Below, piece after piece: positions 1 to 7,151 of a DNA stretch of 12,917 nt; within the stretch, counting starts at the first letter, position 1, and each line of letters opens with the position of its first letter. The notes below the pieces were generated by a model that did not search any database, had not been told where the DNA came from, and saw only the letters and a program-made list of their open reading frames with translations. The stretch is from Ga0077536 sp943370145. GTDB taxonomy: Bacteria > Pseudomonadota > Gammaproteobacteria > Ga0077536. The stretch lies in the NCBI GenBank assembly GCA_943370145.1, contig CALRPY020000087.1:1-12917 (forward strand), in the 5' to 3' direction. The translations under genes were made by a program, and so were the position numbers.

Positions 1-18
1 CGACGGCGGGAAGCGTTC

Positions 19-3000
19 ATGGTGTATCTGTTTCGACTGCGCGGCTTTGGGGCGTTCATCGCGCTGGTATTCCTGAACGCATTCATCGACATCGGACACA
101 AGGTCGTACTGCAGAACACCGTCTTCAGGATGTTCGACGGGCAGGACCGCATCGTGCTCGGTGCGCTGCTGAATGCCCTGCTGCTGCTGCCGTTCATCGT
201 GCTGTTCACGCCGGCGGGCTTCCTGTCCGATCGCCATGCCAAGCCCGGCGTACTGCGTGCCGCCACTGCGGCGGCCGTGGGGCTGGCGCTCCTGTCCACA
301 CTGTTCCTCCACCTGGGCTGGTTCTGGCCTGCATTCGTCACGACCCTGCTGTTCGCCGCGCAGACCGCGATCTATTCGCCCGCGAAGTACGGCTACATCA
401 GGGAGCTCGTCGGCGCGAGCCGCCTGGCCAGTGCGAACGGCGCCGTCCAGGCCGCGACGACGCTCGCGATGCTCGCCGGCATGTTCACGTTCACGCTGCT
501 GTTCGAGCAGCGCCTCGCGGGCCTCGCGCCCCAGTCCCCGGGCGCCGCCCTGCGACTGCTCGCGCCGCTCGGCTGGGGCCTGGTCGCGTGCGCCGCGCTC
601 CAGTTCGGCCTCGCGCAGCGCCTGCCCGCAGCGCCCGCCGCGGCGCCCGGCCTCAGCCTCGACACCACGCACTGGCGGCGCGGCGGCTACCTGCTCGATA
701 CCGTGAAATCGCTGCGCAAGCGGGAGAGCAGCTTCCTGGCGGTGATCGGGCTCGCGCTGTTCTGGTCCATCGCGCAGGTGGTGCTTGCCGTCTACCCCGA
801 GTACGCCGCGCAGCGCCTCGGTTTCACCAGTGCGGTCCTCGTGCACGGCATGCTCGCCTGCGCGGGCCTCGGCATCGTCCTCGGTGCGATGATGGCCGCC
901 TGGGCTTCACGCGACCATATCGAGACGGGTCTCGTGCCGATCGGCGCGTTTGGGGTCAGCTTCGCGCTGCTGCTCCTCGCGAGCCTCGATGCGCCGGCCT
1001 TCCAGGCCATCGGCTTCGTGCTGCTGGGCGGCTTCGGCGGCCTGTTCGTCATCCCCCTGAATGCGCTCATCCAGTACAACGCGGGCGACCAGGAGCGCGG
1101 CCGGATCATCGCGGCGAGCAACCTGGTGCAGCACGCCGTGATGCTCGCCTTCCTCGGCGGCACCGTCGCACTTGCCCTCCACGGGGTCGCGAGCCGCGGG
1201 ATCTTCCTGGCCCTGCTGCTGGTGGCCGTCAGTGGCGCGCTGTTCACCCTCTACAAGCTGCCGCAGGCGATGGTGCGCGTGATCGCGAGCCTGGTGATCA
1301 CCCAGCGCTACCGCGTCGAGGTGATCGGCTTCGGCCGCATCCCGCAGCAGGGCGGCGTGCTGCTGCTCGGCAACCACGTGTCCTGGATAGACTGGGCGCT
1401 GCTGCAGATCGCCTCCCCGCGACCGATCCGCTTCGTGATGGAACGCGCGCTGTACGAGCGCTGGTACATGAAGTGGTTCCTGGACTCCTTCGGCGTGATC
1501 CCGATCGGCACCAACGGGAGCCGCGATGCGCTGGCGGAGGTTCGCGCGAGCCTCAACGCGGGCGAGGTCGTGGGGCTGTTCCCGGAGGGCGCGATCAGCC
1601 GCAGCGGACATCTCGGCGAGTTCAAGCGCGGCTACGAAGCGGCGGTGCAGGGCGCGGACGGCGTGATCGTGCCGTTCTACCTGCGCGGCCTGTGGGGCAG
1701 CAGTTTCTCACGCTCGAGCGCGCGCCTCCGCGCGCTGCGCGGCGGCGGCATCCGGCGCACGATCATCTGCGCGTTCGGCCAGCCGCAGCCGCTGTCGCTG
1801 CCGGCCGAACAACTGAAGCGGCGCGTGTTCGACCTGTCCATTGAAGCCTGGGAACGCCATACCCATCGCCTCGACTCGATCCCGAGCGCGTGGCTGTCGA
1901 CCGCCAAGGTCATGCGCGGCGAGATGGTCATCGCCGACACCGTCAGCGGCGGCCTGTCGGGCTGGCGTTTCATCACGGGCGTCATCATCGTCTCGCGCTT
2001 CGTGCGCCGCCTGTGCCGGGAACAGAACGCGGGCCTCCTGCTGCCGACCAGCAACGGCGGCGCGCTGGCCAACATGGCGGCCCTGTTGGCCGGGAAGACC
2101 GTCGTCAACCTGAACTACACCGCGAGCGCCGAGGCCGTGCAGGCGGCGATTGCGAAAGCGGGCATCCGCACGGTGTTCACCTCGCACCGCTTCCTCGAGC
2201 GCCTGAAGCAGCGCGGCATCGATGGCGCGGCGCTGGTCGCGGGCACGACCGTGTACCCGCTCGAGGACTTCATGCAGCAGGTCAGCAAGGGCCATCGCCT
2301 CGCGGTCCTGCTGCAGGCCGTGCTGTTCCCGGCGTGGCTGCTGAAGCTCCTGTACCTGAAGCGCATGCCGCTGGAGAGCACGGCGGCAATCCTCTTCTCC
2401 AGCGGCAGCGAGGGCCTGCCCAAGGGCGTCATGCTCTCCCACCGCAACATCATGGCCAACATCGAGCAGATCTCCGACGTGCTGAACACCGAGGACGACG
2501 ACGTGCTGGTCGCAACCCTGCCGGTCTTCCACGCCTTCGGCCTCACCGCGGCGACGCTGATGCCGCTGGTCGAGGGCATTCCCACCGTCTGCCATCCCGA
2601 TCCCACCGACGCCGTCAACGTGGCGAAGGCCGTCGCGGAGTATCGCGGCACGATCCTGTTCGGGACCTCGACCTTCTTCCGCCTCTACGCGAAGAACCCG
2701 CGCGTGCACCACCTGATGCTCGATTCGCTGCGGATCGTCGTCGCCGGCGCGGAAAAGCTCGCGACGGACGTGCGCGAATCCTTCCGCATCAAGTTCGGCA
2801 AGGAGATCTACGAGGGTTACGGCGCGACGGAAACGACGCCGGTCGCGAGCGCGAACCTGCCCGATCGGCTGGACACCACGTTCTGGAAGGTGCAGACGAA
2901 CAACAAGCCCGGCACGGTCGGCATGCCGCTGCCCGGCTCGAGTTTCCGCATCGTCGACCCGGACACGCTGCAGGAACTGCCGACCGGTGCGGACGGCCTC

Positions 3001-3471
3001 ATCCTCATCGGCGGCACCCAGGTGATGCTCGGTTACCTCGACGATCCGGCGCGGACCGCGCAAGCCATCGTCGAGCTCGACGGCACCCGCTGGTACCGCA
3101 CCGGCGACAAGGGCCACCTGGACGAGGACGGCTTCCTGACAATCGTCGACCGCTATTCGCGCTTCGCCAAGCTCGGCGGCGAGATGGTCAGCCTGACCGC
3201 GGTCGAGGAGCAGGTGCGGCGCGTCGTCGGCAACCCGGAGCTCGATGTCTGTGCGATCAACCTGCCCGAGCCGAAAAAGGGGGAGCAGATCGTGCTGCTC
3301 GTCGCGGGCAGCGAGGAACCGCTGGAACAGCTGCGTCGCGCACTGGTCGCGAGCGGCGCGAATCCCCTGACGATCCCGGCGGAATACCGCGCGGTACCCG
3401 AAGTGCCCAAGCTCGGCAGCGGGAAGACCGACTTCACGCGCGCCAGGCAGCTCGCCGCCAGCCTGCTCTAG
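19..3471 (+). CDS. aas: LplT-PlsC-acyl-ACP synthetase fusion (lysophospholipid flippase / 2-acyl-GPE acyltransferase)
   Basis: This 1150-residue protein joins three functions of lysophospholipid repair at the inner membrane. Residues 1 to about 420 form an MFS transporter resembling LplT, with about 12 hydrophobic segments and the loop motif GFLSDRHAKP at 67-76. About 440-610 is a PlsC-type acyltransferase, with the HX4D motif NHVSWID (H453, D458) and FPEG at 521-524. About 625-1150 is an AMP-forming acyl-ACP/acyl-CoA synthetase, with P-loop SSGSEGLPKG at 794-803, GYGATET from 933, YRTGD at 1026-1030 and the C-terminal catalytic lysine in GSGKTD (K1136). In E. coli, LplT and Aas are separate neighbouring genes that re-acylate lysophosphatidylethanolamine; the fusion should couple import to re-acylation. 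All motifs look intact. GGAAG five bases upstream supports the ATG at 19, but the frame is open to the window edge, so a start further upstream is possible. The stop overlaps the convergent gene by four bases. Confidence 0.92.
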   Translation: MVYLFRLRGFGAFIALVFLNAFIDIGHKVVLQNTVFRMFDGQDRIVLGALLNALLLLPFIVLFTPAGFLSDRHAKPGVLRAATAAAVGLALLSTLFLHLGWFWPAFVTTLLFAAQTAIYSPAKYGYIRELVGASRLASANGAVQAATTLAMLAGMFTFTLLFEQRLAGLAPQSPGAALRLLAPLGWGLVACAALQFGLAQRLPAAPAAAPGLSLDTTHWRRGGYLLDTVKSLRKRESSFLAVIGLALFWSIAQVVLAVYPEYAAQRLGFTSAVLVHGMLACAGLGIVLGAMMAAWASRDHIETGLVPIGAFGVSFALLLLASLDAPAFQAIGFVLLGGFGGLFVIPLNALIQYNAGDQERGRIIAASNLVQHAVMLAFLGGTVALALHGVASRGIFLALLLVAVSGALFTLYKLPQAMVRVIASLVITQRYRVEVIGFGRIPQQGGVLLLGNHVSWIDWALLQIASPRPIRFVMERALYERWYMKWFLDSFGVIPIGTNGSRDALAEVRASLNAGEVVGLFPEGAISRSGHLGEFKRGYEAAVQGADGVIVPFYLRGLWGSSFSRSSARLRALRGGGIRRTIICAFGQPQPLSLPAEQLKRRVFDLSIEAWERHTHRLDSIPSAWLSTAKVMRGEMVIADTVSGGLSGWRFITGVIIVSRFVRRLCREQNAGLLLPTSNGGALANMAALLAGKTVVNLNYTASAEAVQAAIAKAGIRTVFTSHRFLERLKQRGIDGAALVAGTTVYPLEDFMQQVSKGHRLAVLLQAVLFPAWLLKLLYLKRMPLESTAAILFSSGSEGLPKGVMLSHRNIMANIEQISDVLNTEDDDVLVATLPVFHAFGLTAATLMPLVEGIPTVCHPDPTDAVNVAKAVAEYRGTILFGTSTFFRLYAKNPRVHHLMLDSLRIVVAGAEKLATDVRESFRIKFGKEIYEGYGATETTPVASANLPDRLDTTFWKVQTNNKPGTVGMPLPGSSFRIVDPDTLQELPTGADGLILIGGTQVMLGYLDDPARTAQAIVELDGTRWYRTGDKGHLDEDGFLTIVDRYSRFAKLGGEMVSLTAVEEQVRRVVGNPELDVCAINLPEPKKGEQIVLLVAGSEEPLEQLRRALVASGANPLTIPAEYRAVPEVPKLGSGKTDFTRARQLAASLL

Positions 3472-4517
3472 CCGACATCGCCCGGATCGCGGCCACCCGC
3501 CGCCGTGCCGCTCACACCGGCCTGGGACCGGGCGCAATGGCGCGCACGCGCCATTGCGCTGGTGGACAACCAGTGCCGCAGGGCGGCGTCACCGCGTGCA
3601 CCGTGCAGCAACAGGGTTGAGCCCGCGGCGCGCAGGGCCATCGCGAGCGCCCGCTCCTGCGTCAGCGCCGCCAACCGCCCGAAGCCCTGCGATGGACTTT
3701 CCAGTGCGACCATCAGCGCGTTCGGCTGACGCCGTCGCACGTCGGTCATCACCGCGCTGGGCGTGCCCGTGACGATTTCGTGGTCAATCACGGCGCTGGC
3801 GCCCAGGACACGCCGCAGCTCGCCGCAGAAGGTTCGCAGCCGCGCCTGCACCGCCCTGTGTATCGCCTGCGCCTCGTGCCGGGTGCGCAGTATCCGGTAG
3901 CCGCAGGCCTCGAGCTTCGTCGCATGCGACGGTTCCCGGGTGATGCCCAGAATCCGCCAGCGGGTGGATGCCGGCCATGCGAAATCGCACATGCGGATGA
4001 CCGGGAACTGCACGATGTCCTCCAGCGCCAGCGGGACGACGACGTCGAGCGTGCCGTCGGGCGGCGGCGCGGCCGGCGCGAAGAACTCGACCACGCAAGC
4101 CGTGTCCGCAAGCAGGCTGCGCGCGAGGCTGACGGCCCGCAGGCGTGCATGGAAGCCGCCGGCCGGCTGCTCCATCAGCACCAGGTCGCTGCCCAGACGC
4201 GCGCCGCTGGCGGCAATCACGCGCGCCGGGTCGCCTGCCCTCAAGTGCGTGGTCCCGACCGCGAGGCCGTGTGTCGTGCGCAATTCGCGGGCGGTCGCGT
4301 GAGCCAGGTCATCGACCGCCTCCTTCGAGCGGGCCAGTTCAGCGCGGTGGCGTGTCGCCGCCGCGGCCAGCAACCTGGGCACGGCCCGATCCCGGCCCGG
4401 CCCGGGGATGATGGCCAGCACGTCGACGCTGGCATCGCGCGCGCCGAAGCGGCGGGCGACGTAGCCACTCGCGACAACCGGATCCGTCCGTTCATCGACC
4501 ACCAGCAACAGTTTCAC
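3468..4517 (-). CDS. tandem universal stress protein (UspA-like) domain protein
   Basis: A soluble protein of 349 residues with no membrane segment. Two UspA-like alpha/beta domains can be seen. The first (about 1-145) begins VKLLLVVDERTDP and has an AGDPARVI stretch at 94-101. The second (about 156-307) has TGTPSAVM at 250-257 and ends on the strand STLLLHG. The glycine-rich ATP loop (G-2X-G-9X-G-S/T) is degenerate in both halves (about 118-128 and 275-284), so nucleotide binding is doubtful. A tail of about 40 residues (308-349) looks unlike the domain and spans a perfect inverted repeat. The GTG start is chosen because AGGAGG lies ten bases upstream and the protein then begins with the family's first beta-strand; the longer frame only antisenses sulP. 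The gene follows sulP by 71 bases on the same strand. A role in tuning or sensing for the transporter is inference from this position. The fold is fairly sure, the function is not. Confidence 0.8.
   Translation of the reverse strand: MKLLLVVDERTDPVVASGYVARRFGARDASVDVLAIIPGPGRDRAVPRLLAAAATRHRAELARSKEAVDDLAHATARELRTTHGLAVGTTHLRAGDPARVIAASGARLGSDLVLMEQPAGGFHARLRAVSLARSLLADTACVVEFFAPAAPPPDGTLDVVVPLALEDIVQFPVIRMCDFAWPASTRWRILGITREPSHATKLEACGYRILRTRHEAQAIHRAVQARLRTFCGELRRVLGASAVIDHEIVTGTPSAVMTDVRRRQPNALMVALESPSQGFGRLAALTQERALAMALRAAGSTLLLHGARGDAALRHWLSTSAMARARHCARSQAGVSGTAAGGRDPGDVG
3532..3559. repeat. perfect inverted repeat at the convergent gene ends
   Basis: Arms GCGCAATGGCGC (3532-3543) and GCGCCATTGCGC (3548-3559) are exact reverse complements; one further G-C pair would leave a 2-nt loop. 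The hairpin lies inside the last part of the minus-strand Usp gene (codons about 320-329) and 60 bp past the stop of the plus-strand aas-type gene. There is no T-tract, so it is not a canonical intrinsic terminator. It could stop or stabilise either convergent transcript, or be a REP-like sequence. Confidence 0.6.
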
Positions 4518-4527
4518 GGCGCCACCC

Positions 4528-4533
4528 CCTCCT
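4528..4533 (-). promoter_or_regulatory. ribosome binding site deciding the GTG start of the Usp gene
   Basis: Read on the minus strand, this is a full AGGAGG Shine-Dalgarno sequence, continued by a G-run, ten bases before the GTG at 4517-4515. It is the strongest ribosome binding site in the window and justifies choosing GTG over the much longer open frame upstream, which runs antisense-in-frame through sulP. Confidence 0.75.
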
Positions 4534-4556
4534 GGACTGGTTGAGCTCCATGGACT

Positions 4557-4583
4557 GGCCGCGAGCGCGCCGCGCTCGCGGCC
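4557..4583. repeat. perfect 13-bp inverted repeat between sulP and the Usp gene
   Basis: Arms GGCCGCGAGCGCG (4557-4569) and CGCGCTCGCGGCC (4571-4583) are exact complements around one central base; a real hairpin would open to a 3-nt loop. It begins six bases past the sulP stop codon and lies before the Usp ribosome binding site. There is no T-run. Likely roles are a 3'-end stabiliser of sulP mRNA, partial attenuation before the Usp gene, or a Rho-dependent pause site. It cannot be assigned from sequence alone. Confidence 0.6.
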
Positions 4584-4588
4584 CGCAC

Positions 4589-6163
4589 TCAGGCCGCCGC
4601 CCGCATCGGCTCCGCCTTGCGCTCGTCCGTACCCGCCTCGACGACGCGGACCTCGATGGCGCGCGCCGGGGCGGTCTTGATGAAATCGGCGATCGTCTCG
4701 TCGATGTCGTGGTTGACGTACACGCAGTTGCTGCGGTCGATCACCACGACCGATCCGTTCGGGATCCGGCTCAACTCCTTCTTGATGGCGCCCTTGTTGA
4801 GGAAGGTGACCTCCTCGGCCAGCCGCATCGTCACCAGATGTCGCCCGATCCGCGCTTCGGCCTGCTCGATGTGCAGGAAGTGCGAGTTCTGGTAGTTGCG
4901 CTGCAGGATGATCATGATGGCGACGGCCATGCCAAGCCCGACGCCGGTCAGCAGGTCGGTCAGCACCACGCCCGCGACCGTGACGATGAAGGGCAGGAAC
5001 TGCTCGTGGCCGCTCATCCACATCGAGCGGAAGAGGGCCGGCTGCGCGAGCTTGTAGCCCGTCAGGAGCAGCACCGCCGCGAGCACGCCGAGCGGGATCA
5101 TGTTCAGCAGCGTCGGCAGGCAGGCGACGCAGACCAGCAGCAGGCCGCCGTGGATGATCGTCGAGGCCCGCGTCTGGGCGCCCGCCATGACGTTGGCCGA
5201 ACTGCGCACGATCACCTGCGTGATCGGCAGCCCCCCCAACAGGCCCGACACCGTGTTGCCGACGCCCTGGGCCACGAGTTCGCGGTTCGTCGGTGTCGTC
5301 CGCTTGAGCGGGTCCATCTTGTCGGTGGCCTCGACGCTCAACAGGGTCTCGAGACTCGCGACGACCGCCAGCGTGACGGCGACCATGTAGATTTCGCCGT
5401 TGTCTAGCAGCGAGAAGTCAGGCATCACCAGCAGGCTCGCCAGTCCGTCGAAGCCGGCGACCACGGGCACGGTGACGAGATGCGTCGCGTCGATCGTCCA
5501 GGCCGGGGCCCAGAGGCCGGTCGCGACCTGGTAGCCGATGCCGAAGGCCACCGCCGCGAGCGGGCCGGGCAACATCTTGAACAGCTTGTGGCGCCGGGCC
5601 AGGACGCGATCCCACAGCAGCAGGATCGCGATGCCGGTCAGGGACACGAACGCGACCGGCGGGGAAATCTGGCCGATCATCTCGATCAGCGCGGACAGGG
5701 TGGTGCCGCCGTCCTGCTCGACGAAGGCGAGATCGCCCTCGGGATTCGCGTCATAGCCGAGCGCATGCGGGATCTGCTTGAGCACGATGATGAGGCCGAT
5801 GCCGCACAGCATCCCCTGGATGACCGCGGCGGGGAAGAAGTAGCCGAGCACGCCGGCGCGCATGACGCCGAGCGCGATCTGCATCAGGCCCGCGAGTACG
5901 ACCGCGAGCAGGAAGGCTTCGAAGGAGCCGAGGCTCTGGATTGCGCCGAGCACGATCACGGCGAGGCCGGCGGCCGGTCCAGACACCCCGAGTCGCGACC
6001 GGCTGATCGAGCCGACGACCACGCCGCCGATCACGCCGGCGATGAGCCCCGAGAACAGCGGCGCACCGGACGCGAGCGCGATTCCCAGGCACAGCGGCAA
6101 CGCGACGAAGAAGACGACGACGCTGGCCGGCAGGTCCTGCTTCAGGTTTGCGAGCTTGCTCAT
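4589..6163 (-). CDS. SulP-family inorganic anion transporter with C-terminal STAS domain
   Basis: A 524-residue inner-membrane transporter of the SulP (SLC26-like) family, which carries sulfate, bicarbonate or other anions. The first membrane segment holds PLCLGIALASGAP, and about a dozen hydrophobic stretches run to about residue 425. The conserved block SVEATDKMDPLKR, followed by RTTPTNRELVAQGVGN and GLLGGLPIT, is typical of the bacterial branch often found beside carbonic anhydrases. About 438-515 is a short STAS domain with the loop IDRSNCVYVNHDID (D476, S478). Substrate cannot be read from sequence; no sulfate assimilation gene or carbonic anhydrase lies in the window. The ATG at 6163 is preferred over one 24 codons upstream because the extra residues are charged and arginine-rich, not transporter-like, and because the likely promoter lies at about 6243-6248, which would put the upstream ATG at or before the transcription start. 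The Usp gene follows on the same strand. The divergent two-component operon is a candidate regulator. Confidence 0.92.
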   Translation of the reverse strand: MSKLANLKQDLPASVVVFFVALPLCLGIALASGAPLFSGLIAGVIGGVVVGSISRSRLGVSGPAAGLAVIVLGAIQSLGSFEAFLLAVVLAGLMQIALGVMRAGVLGYFFPAAVIQGMLCGIGLIIVLKQIPHALGYDANPEGDLAFVEQDGGTTLSALIEMIGQISPPVAFVSLTGIAILLLWDRVLARRHKLFKMLPGPLAAVAFGIGYQVATGLWAPAWTIDATHLVTVPVVAGFDGLASLLVMPDFSLLDNGEIYMVAVTLAVVASLETLLSVEATDKMDPLKRTTPTNRELVAQGVGNTVSGLLGGLPITQVIVRSSANVMAGAQTRASTIIHGGLLLVCVACLPTLLNMIPLGVLAAVLLLTGYKLAQPALFRSMWMSGHEQFLPFIVTVAGVVLTDLLTGVGLGMAVAIMIILQRNYQNSHFLHIEQAEARIGRHLVTMRLAEEVTFLNKGAIKKELSRIPNGSVVVIDRSNCVYVNHDIDETIADFIKTAPARAIEVRVVEAGTDERKAEPMRAAA

Positions 6164-6249
6164 GATTGCTGTCCGTCCTTTCCCCTTGCAGGGTCGGGCA
6201 CGCGACGAGGACCGCCACGTGCAATGAGGACCCACCCTAGCGAGTCAAG

Positions 6250-6266
6250 CTTTCACCAACCTTTCA
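6250..6266 (-). promoter_or_regulatory. candidate response-regulator box (CTTTCA-N5-CTTTCA) upstream of sulP
   Basis: CTTTCA at 6250-6255 and again at 6261-6266 form an exact direct repeat with 11-bp period, one helical turn. This is the layout bound by OmpR/PhoB-type dimers, and it resembles the PmrA/QseB half-site pattern (YTTAA-N5-YTTAA). On the minus strand it stands one base upstream of TTGACT (6248-6243), a good -35 hexamer for sulP; the matching -10 near 6220-6225 is poor, as is common at activator-dependent promoters. The neighbouring regulator is the obvious ligand. That link is inferred. Confidence 0.45.
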
Positions 6267-6323
6267 GCGCACGCTGCCGCCCACGGGAACACGACGGCCG
6301 TCACGGCATGGGCGCCGTGCGGT

Positions 6324-6329
6324 TAGAAT
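6324..6329 (+). promoter_or_regulatory. possible -10 box for the two-component operon
   Basis: TAGAAT matches the sigma-70 -10 consensus in five of six bases and points toward the response regulator, implying a leader of about 135 nt. No good -35 hexamer lies 16-18 bp upstream. A 10-bp palindrome (6293-6302) sits in the -35 area and could be an operator. Confidence 0.3.
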
Positions 6330-6470
6330 CCCCGCGTGGCGTCCGGTCGGCGCTTGAAACCTGTGTATTGCGTCAATCCCGCGGACGGACGCGCGATTGA
6401 AACCCAAGCGGCCGTCCAGCCGCCCGGGTGATGCTTCGCTTTTCCCGAGCAACGGGGTCGGCACAACCGG

Positions 6471-7151
6471 ATGAACATCATCATCATCGAAGACGACGAA
6501 CTGCTGGCCGCCGGCCTGCTGCGGGCATTCGCGCAGACCGGATTCACGCTGACGCACGCCGCGAGCGGCGCCGCGGCGAAGGCGGCGTTCGGCGCCGCCG
6601 ACTACGATCTCGTGCTGCTCGACCTCGGCCTGCCCGACATCGACGGCGTCGACATCCTGCGCGCCTTGCGCAGGCAGCGCATGAGCGTGCCCGTGCTGGT
6701 GCTGACCGCGCGCGACGGCGTCGAGCACCGCATCGCGGCGCTGAATGCGGGCGCCGACGACTACCTCGAGAAACCTTTCGACCTGCGCGAACTGGATGCG
6801 CGCGTGCGCGCGCTGCTGCGCCGGAGCCACGTCGACTTCGGCCACGAAATCGTGCTCGGCCGACTGTCGATTCATCCGTTCGAGCGACGGGTGAGCGTGG
6901 ACGGCGAGCCGCTGACGCTGCCCGCGCGGGAGTACGAGGTGCTGGAGTTCCTCTGCCTCAACGCCGCGCAGGTCGTCAACAAGACCCGCCTCGCGCAGCG
7001 GCTGACGCTGTCCAACGAGGACATCGGCGACAACGCGGTGGAAGTCTACGTGCACCGGCTGCGACGCCGCCTCGCGCCGTACGGGATCCGGATCCAGACG
7101 ATTCGCGGCGTGGGTTACCTGCTGGAAACGATCACATGCGACCAAGCCTGA
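6471..7151 (+). CDS. OmpR/PhoB-family response regulator (TctD/QseB/PmrA-like)
   Basis: A 226-residue two-domain regulator of usual family length. The receiver domain (1 to about 118) has the acidic pair D8-D9, phospho-acceptor D51 in LLDLGLPDIDG, the switch residue T79 in VLTARD and K101 in EKPFD, so it should be phosphorylatable. A winged-helix DNA-binding domain (about 128-222) carries the recognition-helix stretch DNAVEVYVHRLRRRL and the final hairpin IRGVGYLLE. It overlaps the sensor kinase gene by 16 bases, so the two are translated together and form a cognate pair. By analogy with TctD, which controls a divergently placed tricarboxylate transporter, the divergent sulP is a plausible target; a direct repeat lies at the sulP promoter. 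Function is firm as a response regulator; signal and targets are unknown. Confidence 0.95.
   Translation: MNIIIIEDDELLAAGLLRAFAQTGFTLTHAASGAAAKAAFGAADYDLVLLDLGLPDIDGVDILRALRRQRMSVPVLVLTARDGVEHRIAALNAGADDYLEKPFDLRELDARVRALLRRSHVDFGHEIVLGRLSIHPFERRVSVDGEPLTLPAREYEVLEFLCLNAAQVVNKTRLAQRLTLSNEDIGDNAVEVYVHRLRRRLAPYGIRIQTIRGVGYLLETITCDQA

Larger units (their letters stand above)
6164..6470. other. divergent regulatory region between sulP and the two-component operon
   Basis: This 307-bp stretch has no convincing gene. The leftward half holds a direct repeat and a -35-like hexamer facing sulP. Around 6293-6319 are a 10-bp palindrome GACGGCCGTC (6293-6302) and a small hairpin CACGGC/GCCGTG (6302-6307 and 6314-6319), just before a TAGAAT box (6324-6329) facing the response regulator. 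TTGAAACC occurs twice (6354-6361 and 6397-6404), 43 bp apart. The response regulator ATG has no strong Shine-Dalgarno sequence. Confidence 0.6.

Noticed and set aside
1708..3537. 609-codon open frame on the minus strand opposite the aas-type gene
   Set aside because: It is antisense to a gene with intact catalytic motifs; its translation is low-complexity Arg/Asp/Gln/His-rich, as expected from a GC-rich complementary frame, and has no recognisable domain.
4518..5021. Longer N-terminal extension of the Usp protein
   Set aside because: The extension reads antisense-in-another-frame across the end of sulP and is Arg/Pro-rich; a full AGGAGG before the GTG at 4517 marks the real start.
6164..6235. 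Earlier ATG for SulP, 24 codons upstream
   Set aside because: The added residues are charged and cysteine/arginine-rich, not like the family's N-terminus, and the site lies at or before the transcription start expected from the -35-like box at 6243-6248.
6354..6404. TTGAAACC direct repeat, 43 bp apart, as a second regulator site
   Set aside because: Only eight bases are shared, there is no supporting promoter geometry, and chance occurrence in 300 bp cannot be excluded.
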